Source: JBOGEB01 sp050743125 (lineage in GTDB: Bacteria > Actinomycetota > Nitriliruptoria > Euzebyales > Egibacteraceae). Taken from it: 22,126 nucleotides of DNA. The DNA is taken from the NCBI GenBank assembly GCA_050743125.1, contig JBOGEB010000058.1, positions 1 through 22,126 of the forward strand, in the 5' to 3' direction. Every line of letters starts with the position of its first letter. Positions within the stretch are counted from its first letter, which is position 1. The position numbers were made by a program, and so were the translations under genes. Shown here piece after piece: positions 6,810 through 14,375 of the stretch. The notes below the pieces were generated by a model, which ran no database searches, was not told the DNA's origin, and was given only the letters and a program-made list of their open reading frames with translations.

Positions 6810-7646
6810 TGTTGCGGAGCGCTGGTCGTCCTTCTGGTGCTGCCCTGTCTGCTGGCGGGGCCGATGCGCGCGCAAGAGCCGGCCACCGACTGACGCGCCC
6901 TGTTCGACCGCGCCGTCAAGGCCGTCCGGACCACCTCTGTTCACCGGGGAGGCGAGTTGGATCACCTGATTCCACGGCCAGGCCCGCGTGGCGCGCTCAG
7001 CGGTGCACAGCGACGCTGTCGGGGGCTCGTCCTCTCACCCGACGAGGGGCTGACCATGCGGATTGGCGATGAAGCGTCCGGCCTCGTCGACCGTGACGGG
7101 ATCTGGCTTCTTAGCTCTCTATCCAAGACCCGGACGAGAAGGGCCTGGCCCTGGCCGCCCTGGAGGCGAAGTACCGGGTCATCATGGTCCCGGAGGAACT
7201 CCCGGGCGGCTACGAGCATGCCGGCGTCTCCGCCTTGTCCCTGGCCGACGGCCAGGGCGACGGACAGCCGCTGCAGGCTGTCTACTCCGACGGGCTCTAC
7301 GCCGTCTCGACGTTCCAGCAGCCCGGCAGGCTGGACTGGGGCTCGCTGCCTCCAGAAGCCGAGCGGGTCGAAGCGCTCGGCTGGCCGGCTTACCACTGGC
7401 CAGGCGCGGTCCCGGCTAGGCTGGTCTGGGAGGCAGCCGACAGGACGTTTTTGCTGGTGGGTGACGCGCCGGATGACGAGTTCCACGCCATCACGCGCGC
7501 TGCCGCATCCGCAGCGCTTGGTGGTGGCGCAGCGGCTTGGCCGCGGTCTCCGCAGGCTGTGGATTTGGCTGTCAGACCTTTTTGTGATGGTTACGGATGG
7601 TTCAGTGCCTGGGAGTGTCCTCAGACCGGACGACAGGAGCCCGTAG
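6810..7646 (+). pseudogene. broken RseB/MucB-like sigma-E regulatory protein gene
   Basis: Homology is spread over two frames. Frame A shows an export signal (LVVLLVLPCLLAGPMRAQEP, from 6822), then an in-frame TGA at 6891-6893, then RALFDRAVKAVRTTS, the usual start of the RseB lipoprotein-carrier-like domain, and later SGLVDRDGIWLLS. Near 7110 the protein-like sequence moves to frame B, giving QPLQAVYSDGLYAVSTFQQP and VPARLVWEAADRTFLLVGD, characteristic of the MucB/RseB C-terminal domain. Near 7495 it returns to frame A (LPHPQRLVVAQRLGRGLRR) and stops at 7646. RseB proteins are periplasmic modulators of the anti-sigma factor RseA. With one nonsense codon and two frame changes, no full product is possible. 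Its place directly before htrA fits the SigE stress locus. A translatable remnant from ATG 7184 (to 7663) would cover only the C-terminal domain and overlap htrA. Confidence 0.75.
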
Positions 7647-7649
7647 ACG

Positions 7650-9026
7650 GTGACCGACCATGACCGGCCCGCCCCTGAGCCGGGGGACGATCTCCGCCTC
7701 CCGCCGCCGCCGGAACGTTCGGGGGCTCCCCGGACCCCTGGATCTTCGGGGGCTCCCCGGACCCCTGGATCTTCGGGGGCTCCCCGGACCCCTGGATCTT
7801 CGGGGGCTCCCCGGACCCCTGGATCTTCGGGGGCTCCCCGGACCCCTGCCTACGTGCTCAGCCCGCCAGACCCGCTCCCGGCGCCTTCCGGTCGATCGTC
7901 ACGCTCGACGCGGCGGGAAGCGTCCGGAACGCGGCTCGTCGTGGTCGCGCTGATCGCCGGCTTGCTCGGGGCGCTGCTCGGGAGCGGGATCGCGGTGCTC
8001 GCGCTCCGCCCGCTCGCCCGGCAGGAGGGTCAGCGGTCACCGCTCGCCCGCCAGGTCCTTGCACCAGCCGTCCCGGTGCCGAGCGACGGGCAGTCCGACC
8101 GGGTGGCCGTGATCGCCGCAGCCGTCCTGCCAACGGTCGTGGAGGTCGCCGTCAGCGGCAAGGGCGTCGAGGCTCACGGGCGCTCGGGCAACGGCTCTGG
8201 GGTGATCTACCGCTCCAACGGCCTCATCGTGACGAACAACCACGTCGTTGCCAAGGCCGCGAAGATCGACGTGCGCTTCGCCGACGGGATGACCAAGCCC
8301 GCTCGAGTCGTCGGGGCCGACCCGATCAACGACCTCGCGGTGATCAAGGTCGAGGCCACGGACCTGCCGGCGATTCAGATCGGCGACCCCTCGAAGGTCC
8401 GAATCGGTGAGCTCGCGGTTGCTCTCGGCAGTCCCTTCGGCCTGGCGGGATCGGTCACGGCCGGGATCGTGAGCGGGCTCAACCGGCCGCTCGACATCAC
8501 CTCTCCCGAGGGCCAGGACGTCCGCCTCGTCAACGTCATCCAGACCGACGCGCCGATCAACCCCGGCAACTCGGGCGGCGCGCTTGTGGGCGCTGACGGG
8601 CGGCTCATCGGCATCAACTCCGCGATCTTCACCGACGGGCAGCCCGCGAACGCCGGCGTCGGCTTTGCGATCGCGGCAGACACCGTGGTGCGTGTGGCCG
8701 ACGAGCTCATTGCGAACGGGTTCGTCCGGCACTCCTTCCTCGGCGTGCGTCTCGCGACGGTCAGCCCCCAGGACGCGGGCCGGCTGGGTGTCTCCAGCGG
8801 AGCGCGGATCGACTCGGTGGAGCCTGGTGCCCCTGCCGACCAGGCCGGCCTGCATCCCGACGACGTGATCGTCAAGGCCGACGGGACGCCAGTCCGTTCG
8901 ATGGACGACCTTATCGGCTTGCTCCGGGAGCGCGCTGTGGGTCAGCGGGTTAGCATCACCTTCGTCAGGGGCGGCGCAGAGCACACCGTGGCGGTGGCGC
9001 TCGCAGAGCTGCCGTCGAAGAACTAG
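7650..9026 (+). CDS. htrA: membrane-anchored HtrA/DegP-type serine protease with PDZ domain
   Basis: A 458-residue envelope quality-control protease, cleaving misfolded exported proteins. Residues 1-94 are a Pro/Gly/Ser-rich cytoplasmic tail containing five copies of SGAPRTPGS. A single transmembrane helix follows at about 95-120 (LVVVALIAGLLGALLGSGIA). The trypsin-like domain spans about 150-350 with a complete triad: His198 (TNNHVV), Asp228 (INDLAVIK) and Ser308 (PGNSGGAL). A PDZ domain covers about 360-447. The GTG at 7650 has an AGGAG 10 nt upstream. It lies just after the rseB-like pseudogene and 10 nt before tatB, so it is probably co-transcribed with tatB. The family is usually induced by an extracytoplasmic sigma factor, but none is encoded beside it here. 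Confidence 0.96.
   Translation: MTDHDRPAPEPGDDLRLPPPPERSGAPRTPGSSGAPRTPGSSGAPRTPGSSGAPRTPGSSGAPRTPAYVLSPPDPLPAPSGRSSRSTRREASGTRLVVVALIAGLLGALLGSGIAVLALRPLARQEGQRSPLARQVLAPAVPVPSDGQSDRVAVIAAAVLPTVVEVAVSGKGVEAHGRSGNGSGVIYRSNGLIVTNNHVVAKAAKIDVRFADGMTKPARVVGADPINDLAVIKVEATDLPAIQIGDPSKVRIGELAVALGSPFGLAGSVTAGIVSGLNRPLDITSPEGQDVRLVNVIQTDAPINPGNSGGALVGADGRLIGINSAIFTDGQPANAGVGFAIAADTVVRVADELIANGFVRHSFLGVRLATVSPQDAGRLGVSSGARIDSVEPGAPADQAGLHPDDVIVKADGTPVRSMDDLIGLLRERAVGQRVSITFVRGGAEHTVAVALAELPSKN
7719..7848 (+). repeat. 27-bp tandem repeat inside htrA, about 4.8 copies
   Basis: The unit begins TCGGGGGCTCCCCGGACCCC and is 27 bp long, starting at 7719, 7746, 7773, 7800 and 7827. The copies are identical to the base and the last is truncated. 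Being a multiple of three, it adds nine residues (SGAPRTPGS) per copy to the cytoplasmic tail. Perfect identity implies recent expansion and likely copy-number variation between strains. Confidence 0.97.
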
Positions 9027-9036
9027 GGCGTGCGAG

Positions 9037-9435
9037 ATGCACCTCAGCTTCTTTGAGATGTTGCAGTTAGCGGTCCTCGCGCTGGTGATCTTCGGGCCTG
9101 AGCGGCTGCCCGAGGTGGCGCGGAACGCTGGCAGGACGGTCGCGCGGCTTCGCCGTGAGGCGAACAACACGCTCGACGAGTTCAGGCACTCGGCTGATCT
9201 GGCGGACCTTCGCGAGCTGCGCAACGAGCTTCGTGAGGTGACCGCCGACCTGAAGCAGCACTCCCCGCTGACCGGGCCGATGGCCATGGGCGGGTTCGGA
9301 GTCCCGAGTCCTCTCTGGAGATCAGAGCGCGCCCTGCGAAGCCCCCTGACGGATCCCGGTGTCCTCCCGACCACGTTCGAGCCGCTCAGGCTGCGCCCAC
9401 CCGGCGCGCCGCCCTTCGACCCGGACGCCACGTGA
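9037..9435 (+). CDS. tatB: Sec-independent protein translocase subunit TatB
   Basis: A 132-residue TatA/TatB-family subunit of the twin-arginine translocase, which exports folded proteins. An N-terminal transmembrane helix (residues 3-19, FFEMLQLAVLALVIFG) is followed by the Gly20-Pro21 hinge and a long amphipathic helix (ERLPEVARNAGRTVARLRRE). The 'GPERLPE' continuation and the length favour TatB over the shorter TatA. The Pro-rich tail (about 85-132) is poorly conserved in the family. It starts 10 nt after htrA, matching the htrA-tatB pair of mycobacteria. No tatA or tatC is in the window. Confidence 0.92.
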   Translation: MHLSFFEMLQLAVLALVIFGPERLPEVARNAGRTVARLRREANNTLDEFRHSADLADLRELRNELREVTADLKQHSPLTGPMAMGGFGVPSPLWRSERALRSPLTDPGVLPTTFEPLRLRPPGAPPFDPDAT

Positions 9436-9497
9436 GCGAACGCGTGCCCGGCGAAGGCTCGACTCGCGCGAGCGGTCGCCGGGAGGAGAGGATCGAC

Positions 9498-10208
9498 ATG
9501 GCCTGCCTGCGGCGCGTCGGGATCGGTGCCACTTTGCTCATGGGGACGTGGTACGCGCTGGCGTCCCCTGGCGTGCAGCGGGCGGACGTACGGGTCGGCG
9601 ACGTCGTGCGGCGATGGGGGACACCCCGGCTCGACCACGCGGTGGGGGCGACGACCGATCTCGGCTCGTTCTACGCGGTCGTGGGGATCACCGTCGGGCT
9701 TGCCGCTACCGGCCGGCGCCGGGCCGCTGCGGACGTGCTCGGGGTCGGGTTCGCGGCGTGGAACCTCGCCCAGGCGAACAAGCGGTTCGTGCGCCGCGCC
9801 CGGCCCTATGAGGCCGACGGTGTCCGCCGGCTGGTCCGGCCGCCAGCGGGATCGTCGTTCCCGTCCGGGCACGCGGCCGTCGGCGCTGCGGTGATGACCC
9901 TGCTCGCTGACCGTGCGCGATGCGGGCCAGGACGTCGCCTGCTCCAGGCGGTCGCCGCGTACATCCCCTTCAGCCGCGTCTACTGCGGCGTGCACTACCC
10001 GACCGACGTGCTCGGCGGCGCGGGCCTGGGACTTGTGCTCAGCTCGGTCTGGCGTGGACCAGTGGCGGCACTGAACCGCGCGGCGATGCGAACCACCCTG
10101 CGCACCCTGGCGTGGCTGGGCAGAGGGCGGAGCGCTAACCCATCAGCGGCAAGGACTTCCGCAGCATCGAGCCGCGTGTCCTGGCGAGCTTGCGGGCGAT
10201 GTCGATGA
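9498..10208 (+). CDS. PAP2-superfamily membrane phosphatase
   Basis: A 236-residue membrane-bound phosphatidic acid phosphatase type 2 protein, likely removing phosphate from a lipid phosphate or polyprenyl diphosphate at the membrane. All three signature motifs are present: K95-x6-R102-P103, P122-S-G-H125 and S159-R-x5-H166-x3-D170. The ATG at 9498 follows a strong GGAGGAGAGG with 6-nt spacing. A GTG at 9432, overlapping the tatB stop, would add 22 hydrophilic residues and has no ribosome binding site. The last ~25 residues are low-complexity and run 74 nt into the 3' end of the convergent mrp gene, suggesting that the original stop was lost. The substrate is unknown. Confidence 0.9.
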   Translation: MACLRRVGIGATLLMGTWYALASPGVQRADVRVGDVVRRWGTPRLDHAVGATTDLGSFYAVVGITVGLAATGRRRAAADVLGVGFAAWNLAQANKRFVRRARPYEADGVRRLVRPPAGSSFPSGHAAVGAAVMTLLADRARCGPGRRLLQAVAAYIPFSRVYCGVHYPTDVLGGAGLGLVLSSVWRGPVAALNRAAMRTTLRTLAWLGRGRSANPSAARTSAASSRVSWRACGRCR

Positions 10209-11250
10209 CTGCCTTGCTCGTGGGGGAGCCGGGTTCGGCGAGGACGACGGGAATGCCGATGTCGGCGCCCTCGCGCAGGCGGGGGTCGATGGGGATCTGT
10301 CCCAGCAGCTCGGTGTCGAGCTGCGCAGCGAGCAGCTCACCGCCGCCGGAGCCGAAGATCGGGTAGGACAGGCCGGTGTCCGGCGCGACGAACACCGACA
10401 TGTTCTCGATCACGCCACAGACCCGCATGCCCGTCTGAGCGGTGGCCTGGCCGGCTCGGAGCGCGACCCGCTGAGCGGCCGGCTGGGGGGTGGTGACGAC
10501 GACCATGTCCGCGTTCGGGAGCATCTGCGCGAGCGAGATCGCGATGTCGCCGGTGCCCGGCGGCAGATCGCAGAGCAGGAAGTCGAGCTCACCCCAATGC
10601 ACGTCGGCGAGGAACTGCTGGAGCGCCTTGTGGAGCATGGGCCCGCGCCAGATCACCGGACGCTCGGCGTCGATGAAGAACCCGATTGAGATGACCTTCA
10701 CGCCGTGCGCCTGGAGCGGCATCACCATGTTCTCGAACGCGACGGGCCGGCCGGACACGCCGAGCATCCGCGGGATCGAGTAGCCCCAGACGTCCGCGTC
10801 GAGGACGCCGACCCGATGCCCGTCCTGGGCGAGCGCGACGGCGAGGTTCGCCGTGATCGAGGACTTGCCGACGCCGCCCTTGCCGCTCGCGATCGCGATG
10901 ACCTGGGTGGGCGACTCGGCGGACGCGAACGGGATGACGGCCTCCCCGCCGGGGGCGCGCTCCCGCCCCCCCCGCACCTTCTCGGCGACCTTCGCGCGCT
11001 GCGCGTCGCTCATCGCGCCGAGCTCCACGCGGACGCTCTCGACCCCGTCGAGCGGCTCCAGGGCGCCGGTGACCTCCCTGGTGATCCGGTCCTTCATCGG
11101 ACAGCCCGGGACGGTGAGGAGCACGCGCACGGTGACGGTCCCCCCGTCGATCCGCACGTCCGAGACCATGCCCAGCTCGGTGATCGGTCGGCCGATCTCA
11201 GGGTCGTCGACCTTCGCCAGGGCCTGCATGACCTGTTCGGTAGTGGGCAC
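10135..11250 (-). CDS. mrp: Mrp/NBP35-family P-loop ATPase, iron-sulfur cluster carrier
   Basis: A 371-residue cytoplasmic ATPase (ApbC/Mrp) that carries Fe-S clusters to apo-proteins. An N-terminal MIP18/DUF59 domain (about 1-90) contains the VPGCPMKD motif. The deviant Walker A ASGKGGVGKSS is near residues 121-131, followed by LDADVWGYSIPR and CDLPPGTGD (Walker B region). The C-terminal CxxC found in many Mrp proteins is replaced by VFVAPDTG, as I recall for other actinobacterial members. The GTG at 11250 is preferred over the GTG at 11262, because GAGGAG lies 11 nt before the former and only 1 nt before the latter. In mycobacteria mrp (Rv1229c) sits a few genes beyond tatB, as here. Confidence 0.94.
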   Translation of the reverse strand: MPTTEQVMQALAKVDDPEIGRPITELGMVSDVRIDGGTVTVRVLLTVPGCPMKDRITREVTGALEPLDGVESVRVELGAMSDAQRAKVAEKVRGGRERAPGGEAVIPFASAESPTQVIAIASGKGGVGKSSITANLAVALAQDGHRVGVLDADVWGYSIPRMLGVSGRPVAFENMVMPLQAHGVKVISIGFFIDAERPVIWRGPMLHKALQQFLADVHWGELDFLLCDLPPGTGDIAISLAQMLPNADMVVVTTPQPAAQRVALRAGQATAQTGMRVCGVIENMSVFVAPDTGLSYPIFGSGGGELLAAQLDTELLGQIPIDPRLREGADIGIPVVLAEPGSPTSKAVIDIARKLARTRGSMLRKSLPLMG

Positions 11251-11335
11251 GGACCTGCACACTCCTCATCAAGGGGGCGGCTCCCCATCGTAGGGGGCGC
11301 CCCACAGGACCGCAGGGCTCAGTGCTCCGCCGGGC

Positions 11336-11356
11336 GGTGCGTTACGGTGACGCACC
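11336..11356. repeat. 7-bp inverted repeat in the mrp upstream region
   Basis: GGTGCGT and ACGCACC form perfect 7-bp arms around a 7-nt loop (TACGGTG). It lies 86 nt upstream of the mrp start, directly beside the larger inverted repeat at 11359-11464. It could be an operator for either divergent gene. Confidence 0.6.
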
Positions 11357-11358
11357 GA

Positions 11359-11464
11359 GAGCGGTCCTGCGCCGCGCTCGCAAGGCGCGCTGAGCGCGCA
11401 TACCCGGCCGGGCGACAAATGAGGAAGCGAGGCGCAACGCGGCGAGCGTGGCGCAGGACCGCTC
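11359..11464. repeat. 23-bp inverted repeat (one mismatch) with a 60-bp loop
   Basis: The arm at 11359-11381 (GAGCGGTCCTGCGCC, one base, CGCTCGC) pairs with 11442-11464 with a single mismatch; 15 bp are uninterrupted. The 60-bp loop has its own GC-rich self-complementarity (GCGCGCTGAGCGCGC). It occupies the region between mrp and the lipoprotein gene and ends 46 bp before the lipoprotein -10 box. It could be a structured RNA, a large operator or a small non-autonomous element. No T-run argues against a terminator. Confidence 0.8.
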
Positions 11465-11510
11465 GAGTGCCAGCGTATTTCTGCCGCAGGGTACTCAGTG
11501 TGTGGTCGTC

Positions 11511-11516
11511 TAGCCT
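11511..11516 (+). promoter_or_regulatory. -10 box of probable leaderless lipoprotein transcript
   Basis: TAGCCT fits TAnnnT and is followed by 8 nt and the ATG at 11525. No Shine-Dalgarno sequence is present. A clear -35 is not seen. Confidence 0.45.
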
Positions 11517-11524
11517 GCGCGCTG

Positions 11525-12274
11525 ATGACCTCCACGCTGCTGCGCGCCGTGCTGCTCGCCGTGCTTGCGCTCGGGATCACCGGTTGCCAGCTGCGCGTGG
11601 GCGTGGGCGTCGATGTCGACCGGAACGGCGCGGGCGTGCTCGCGGTGTCGGTGGGCGCTGACCAAGAGCTGCTCACCAAAGCGAGGCAGGCGGGGGCCGA
11701 CCCGCTCGGCGACCTGCTGGCCCAGAGCGGACAGCTCGCCGAGGCGGGCTGGCGCGTGACCGAGGACACGCCCGTGGGCGGGGGCCGTGAGATCCGGCTG
11801 TCGGCGCGCTTCCGAAGCCCAGAGGAGTTCAACGCCCTGGCCAGCGACCTCGCGGGGGCGCTCGCGGCGCCCGAGGTCCGGCTGCTCGAGCCCCTCACGC
11901 TCGAGGTCACCGATGACCGGATCACCGTGACGGGAGCGGCGGGAATGCAGCCGGCGGACGCGATCACCGAGCTCGGCGTCCAGCCGGCCGACGCGGTGCG
12001 CCTCGCGGACGAGGAGGCCGCGGTCGCCTACGAGGTGCGGGTGCGGCTGCCCGGCGACGTGCGCAGCTCGACCGCGACGACCCAGGACCAGGGCACGCTC
12101 GTCTGGGAGATCCGCCCAGGCCAGCAGGTCAAGGTTCGCGCGGTGGGGACTCGCCCATCGCGCCCGCTGCTCCCCGTGCTCGCCGTGGTGGCGGAGGCGC
12201 TCGCGGCGGCCGGCGTGGCGGTGGCCGCAGTACTCAGGCGGCGCCAGCGGGAACGCGGCCGAACTGGGGCGTGA
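11525..12274 (+). CDS. LppM-like lipoprotein with C-terminal membrane anchor
   Basis: A 249-residue secreted lipoprotein. Residues 1-20 form a type II signal peptide ending in a lipobox (ALGITGC, lipidated Cys21). The mature part starts QLRVGVGVDVDRNGAG, a strand-rich region. A TLVWEIRPGQ segment and a transmembrane helix at about 215-237 follow, and the protein ends in a basic tail (RRRQRERGR). This order (lipobox, soluble domain, 'W.l.pG' segment, C-terminal helix) resembles LppM of mycobacteria, whose role is linked to envelope and phagosome biology but not biochemically defined. The ATG at 11525 is chosen because a GTG at 11498 would place nine residues before the signal peptide and lies upstream of the -10 box. 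The 3' end overlaps the convergent gene by 41 nt. Confidence 0.8.
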   Translation: MTSTLLRAVLLAVLALGITGCQLRVGVGVDVDRNGAGVLAVSVGADQELLTKARQAGADPLGDLLAQSGQLAEAGWRVTEDTPVGGGREIRLSARFRSPEEFNALASDLAGALAAPEVRLLEPLTLEVTDDRITVTGAAGMQPADAITELGVQPADAVRLADEEAAVAYEVRVRLPGDVRSSTATTQDQGTLVWEIRPGQQVKVRAVGTRPSRPLLPVLAVVAEALAAAGVAVAAVLRRRQRERGRTGA

Positions 12275-13043
12275 GCTCAACGAGGACGCAGCTCTTGCGC
12301 CACCGCTCGAGCGCGCCCTCGCCGTCGGGCAGGTTCAGCCGCCTGCCCATCCCTGTCTGCCCGATGCGGTCGAACAGGGGATCGTCGCCGGGCACCACCC
12401 GGACGGTCGCGGGGACGCACGACACGCGGCTGCGCGCGTCCTTCGAGCGGGCGATGATCTCGACCTGCGAGGCGGTCGCGAGGCCCGGCACGTCTTGCTC
12501 GGTCGGGCCGTTGAAGACGTAGACCTTGCCAGCGTCGAGCACGAACCACACCGGATGGTTGCGGGTCTGCCCCCGCTCACCCGGCACCGCGAGCCAGATG
12601 ATCGTGCCTTTGCTGAGCGCCTTCTTGAAGGTCTCCTCCGCCGCGACACGGGGATCGCCACCTAGGCCGGCCTCGACGAACATCGGGATCGAGGCGACCT
12701 GTTCGTCGTCGATGAAGAAGATGACCTCGTGCTCCTCGCCGCTGGAGAGCTCCAGGTCGGTCACCGTGGTCTCGAACCGGTCCTCGAACATTTGCCCGGT
12801 CAGGGAGATGCGCCGGTTGCGCGAGCGGTGGAGCTCCCGCCCGCCGGGTTCGCGGATGGTGAAGCGCTCGACGTAGTAGCCCTGCGGACCCTGGTAGTCA
12901 CGGATGACGACGAACGGCCGCGTGCTGCCGGGGAGAGCACCCTCCACCCGCACGAGCGGGTCGAGCAGCGAGGCGTCCACCTGGCTCGCCTGCCAGATCT
13001 CGTGATCGATAGCGAGGGCGTAGTGCAGGTCAGCGCGGGCCAT
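12234..13043 (-). CDS. PNPOx-like split-barrel protein, conserved hypothetical
   Basis: A 269-residue cytoplasmic protein in two parts. Residues 1-130 are strand-rich (FVVIRDYQGPQGYYVERFTI, then ELSSGEEHEVIFFIDDEQVA). Residues about 130-260 resemble the pyridoxamine-phosphate-oxidase/F420-binding split barrel: KGTIIWLAVPG, HPVWFVLDAGKVYVFNGPTEQD, then a domain end with SCVPATVRVV. I recognise the fold pattern but not a defined enzyme; FMN or F420 binding is inference. The ATG at 13043 has AAGGAG 10 nt upstream. The 3' end overlaps the lipoprotein gene tail to tail. A TATACT -10 candidate lies about 85 nt upstream. Confidence 0.8.
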   Translation of the reverse strand: MARADLHYALAIDHEIWQASQVDASLLDPLVRVEGALPGSTRPFVVIRDYQGPQGYYVERFTIREPGGRELHRSRNRRISLTGQMFEDRFETTVTDLELSSGEEHEVIFFIDDEQVASIPMFVEAGLGGDPRVAAEETFKKALSKGTIIWLAVPGERGQTRNHPVWFVLDAGKVYVFNGPTEQDVPGLATASQVEIIARSKDARSRVSCVPATVRVVPGDDPLFDRIGQTGMGRRLNLPDGEGALERWRKSCVLVELTPQFGRVPAGAA

Positions 13044-13127
13044 CTCCAGGCGGCTCCTTCGCTCGCTTCAATCCCCTAATGTCGCGGGGGAGGGGAGTCG
13101 GCAGGCTCGTACGCCCAGGCCGTGGCG

Positions 13128-13133
13128 AGTATA
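13128..13133 (-). promoter_or_regulatory. candidate -10 box for the PNPOx-like gene
   Basis: The minus strand reads TATACT in a GC-rich background, 85 nt before the ATG at 13043. No matching -35 is visible, so this is tentative. Confidence 0.3.
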
Positions 13134-13174
13134 GCCGGGGGGATGCCTGGCCCGGTTTCGACAGACGCGCCGAA

Positions 13175-13209
13175 GGGTTGCAGACGAAATTATCCCGAAG
13201 GTGCAACCC
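13175..13209. repeat. hairpin, 8-bp arms
   Basis: GGGTTGCA and TGCAACCC are perfect 8-bp arms around an AT-richer 19-nt loop (GACGAAATTATCCCGAAGG). Outer GCCG/GCGGC bases could extend the stem with a small bulge. It lies just beyond the candidate -10 of the PNPOx-like gene. Confidence 0.65.
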
Positions 13210-13941
13210 CTGCGGCGCGATCTGCGTCTGAGACAGTGTGCGAGTTCCTTGAGTCCAGACTGGACGATGGTAAATGATGGAGCGAGTCAAATCGCCGAGC
13301 CGTTCAGGAGTGAGCACCATCGACGAGCGCACGGCAGTGCCTCCGAACCCAGACAGGATCACCCGCAGCGCTCGGGTCGTCGTCCACCTGGGGCAGGACG
13401 CCCCGGGACGGATGGATCTTCCCCCGCTTGAGGTCGATGAGCCTATCGGAAGCGACCAGGTCCTCTGCGCGTCGGCGGAGCCGGCGCAGGCGGAGCGTCC
13501 CGCGCAGGCGCAACTGGCCGAGCAGCGGCGGCTCGCCTGCATGCGAGTACACCCGTCGAACGGACCACGCTACCTGCGCGAGGTGCTGTCCCAATGCGAC
13601 GCAGGGTAGCCAAACCTTCGTTCCGCATGCCGCAACGTTTCCTTGCGCGGAGGGGGTCGGGGCCGCTATCTCTAGGATGCCGAGCTACACAGTGTGTCCC
13701 CTCTCGGTCCTGCAGGGGGTGGTGGGAAATCGATTGTGAGTGGATTCCGTTTCCGGTCGTGCCGCCGGGTGTGAGCACCCGCCTCAGCGATCATTCGCCC
13801 CGTCATGTCAGCGTGTGCCCGGACCCCGAAGACGGGGGAGAGGGCGCGTGGGTGGTCCCGATCGCCGCGTTGCTCGACGAGCGGCGGCTGTCCTCCATGG
13901 CGGCTCACCCGTCCGCTTTCGGGGACCTTGGGGACTGGTGG

Positions 13942-14337
13942 TTAGCTGAGCTGGTCGAGGACCCCGTGGTCGACGAGGAACCCGAGGAGTAGCGGGACGA
14001 GCTCCAGGCGGTCGAGGTCCGCGCGGCTCGCCCAGACCACGTCGTCGGCGTCATCGCCCGCGCAGGCGTCGCCAGGCGCGACGTCTACCCAATAGTCGAG
14101 GATCAGGAAACAGTGGCCGTCGGCCTGTCGCCTGGCGATCCCACAGAGCGGCCCTACGGTCCCGTCGAGCCCCGTCTCCTCGCGCAGCTCACGACGCACG
14201 GCGTCGGCCAGCGACTCGCCGGACTCCACCCGGCCCCCCGGGACCGCCCACTGACCGACCGCAGCTCCACGCCCTCGCTTGACGAGCAGGAGCCGCCCCG
14301 CCTGGACGCACACCGCGCCGACGGCCACCTCCTGCAT
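13942..14337 (-). CDS. NUDIX hydrolase (MutT/ADP-ribose pyrophosphatase type)
   Basis: A 131-residue NUDIX enzyme hydrolysing a nucleoside diphosphate linked to another moiety. The NUDIX box is complete: Gly35-x5-Glu41-x7-Arg49-Glu50-Leu-x-Glu53-Glu54-x-Gly56-Leu (GRVESGESLADAVRRE, then LREETGL). The preceding VGQWAVPGG is the standard lead-in. Length is typical for small MutT-like members; substrate specificity cannot be read from it. The ATG at 14337 is 8 nt after AAGGAGG. A GTG directly before it (14340) is also possible. It is transcribed divergently from the GNAT fragment. Confidence 0.93.
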   Translation of the reverse strand: MQEVAVGAVCVQAGRLLLVKRGRGAAVGQWAVPGGRVESGESLADAVRRELREETGLDGTVGPLCGIARRQADGHCFLILDYWVDVAPGDACAGDDADDVVWASRADLDRLELVPLLLGFLVDHGVLDQLS

Positions 14338-14375
14338 CACCCCGGCCTCCTTGCAGGGAAGGCCAGAGTAGGCGG

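Larger units (their letters stand above)
13044..13941. other. gene-poor stretch of about 900 bp
   Basis: Open frames cover both strands in overlapping fashion (for example plus 13274-13609, minus 13304-13594, plus 13594-13992). None has a convincing ribosome binding site, consistent composition or recognisable motif. The stretch holds the upstream region of the PNPOx-like gene and a hairpin at 13175-13209. A decayed gene is possible but I cannot name one. Confidence 0.5.

Noticed and set aside
6957..7646. A 229-codon plus-strand ORF as an intact gene
   Set aside because: Its middle third is out of frame with the RseB-like homology, and an in-frame TGA separates it from its signal peptide, so it is better described as a pseudogene.
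8037..9995. A 652-codon minus-strand open frame over htrA, tatB and PAP2
   Set aside because: It is a long antisense shadow typical of GC-rich genes; the plus-strand genes have full catalytic motifs.
12526..13079. Plus-strand frames over the PNPOx-like gene
   Set aside because: They are antisense shadows; the minus strand has a ribosome binding site and protein-like sequence throughout.
13141..13240. tmRNA-like start (CGGTTTCGAC)
   Set aside because: There is no tag reading frame, no resume codon and no T-arm or 3' acceptor sequence in the next 400 bp; the match is a short coincidence.
13274..13609. Overlapping open frames on both strands (plus 13274-13609, minus 13304-13594)
   Set aside because: Both have similar composition and neither shows a family motif or a ribosome binding site at a usable distance.
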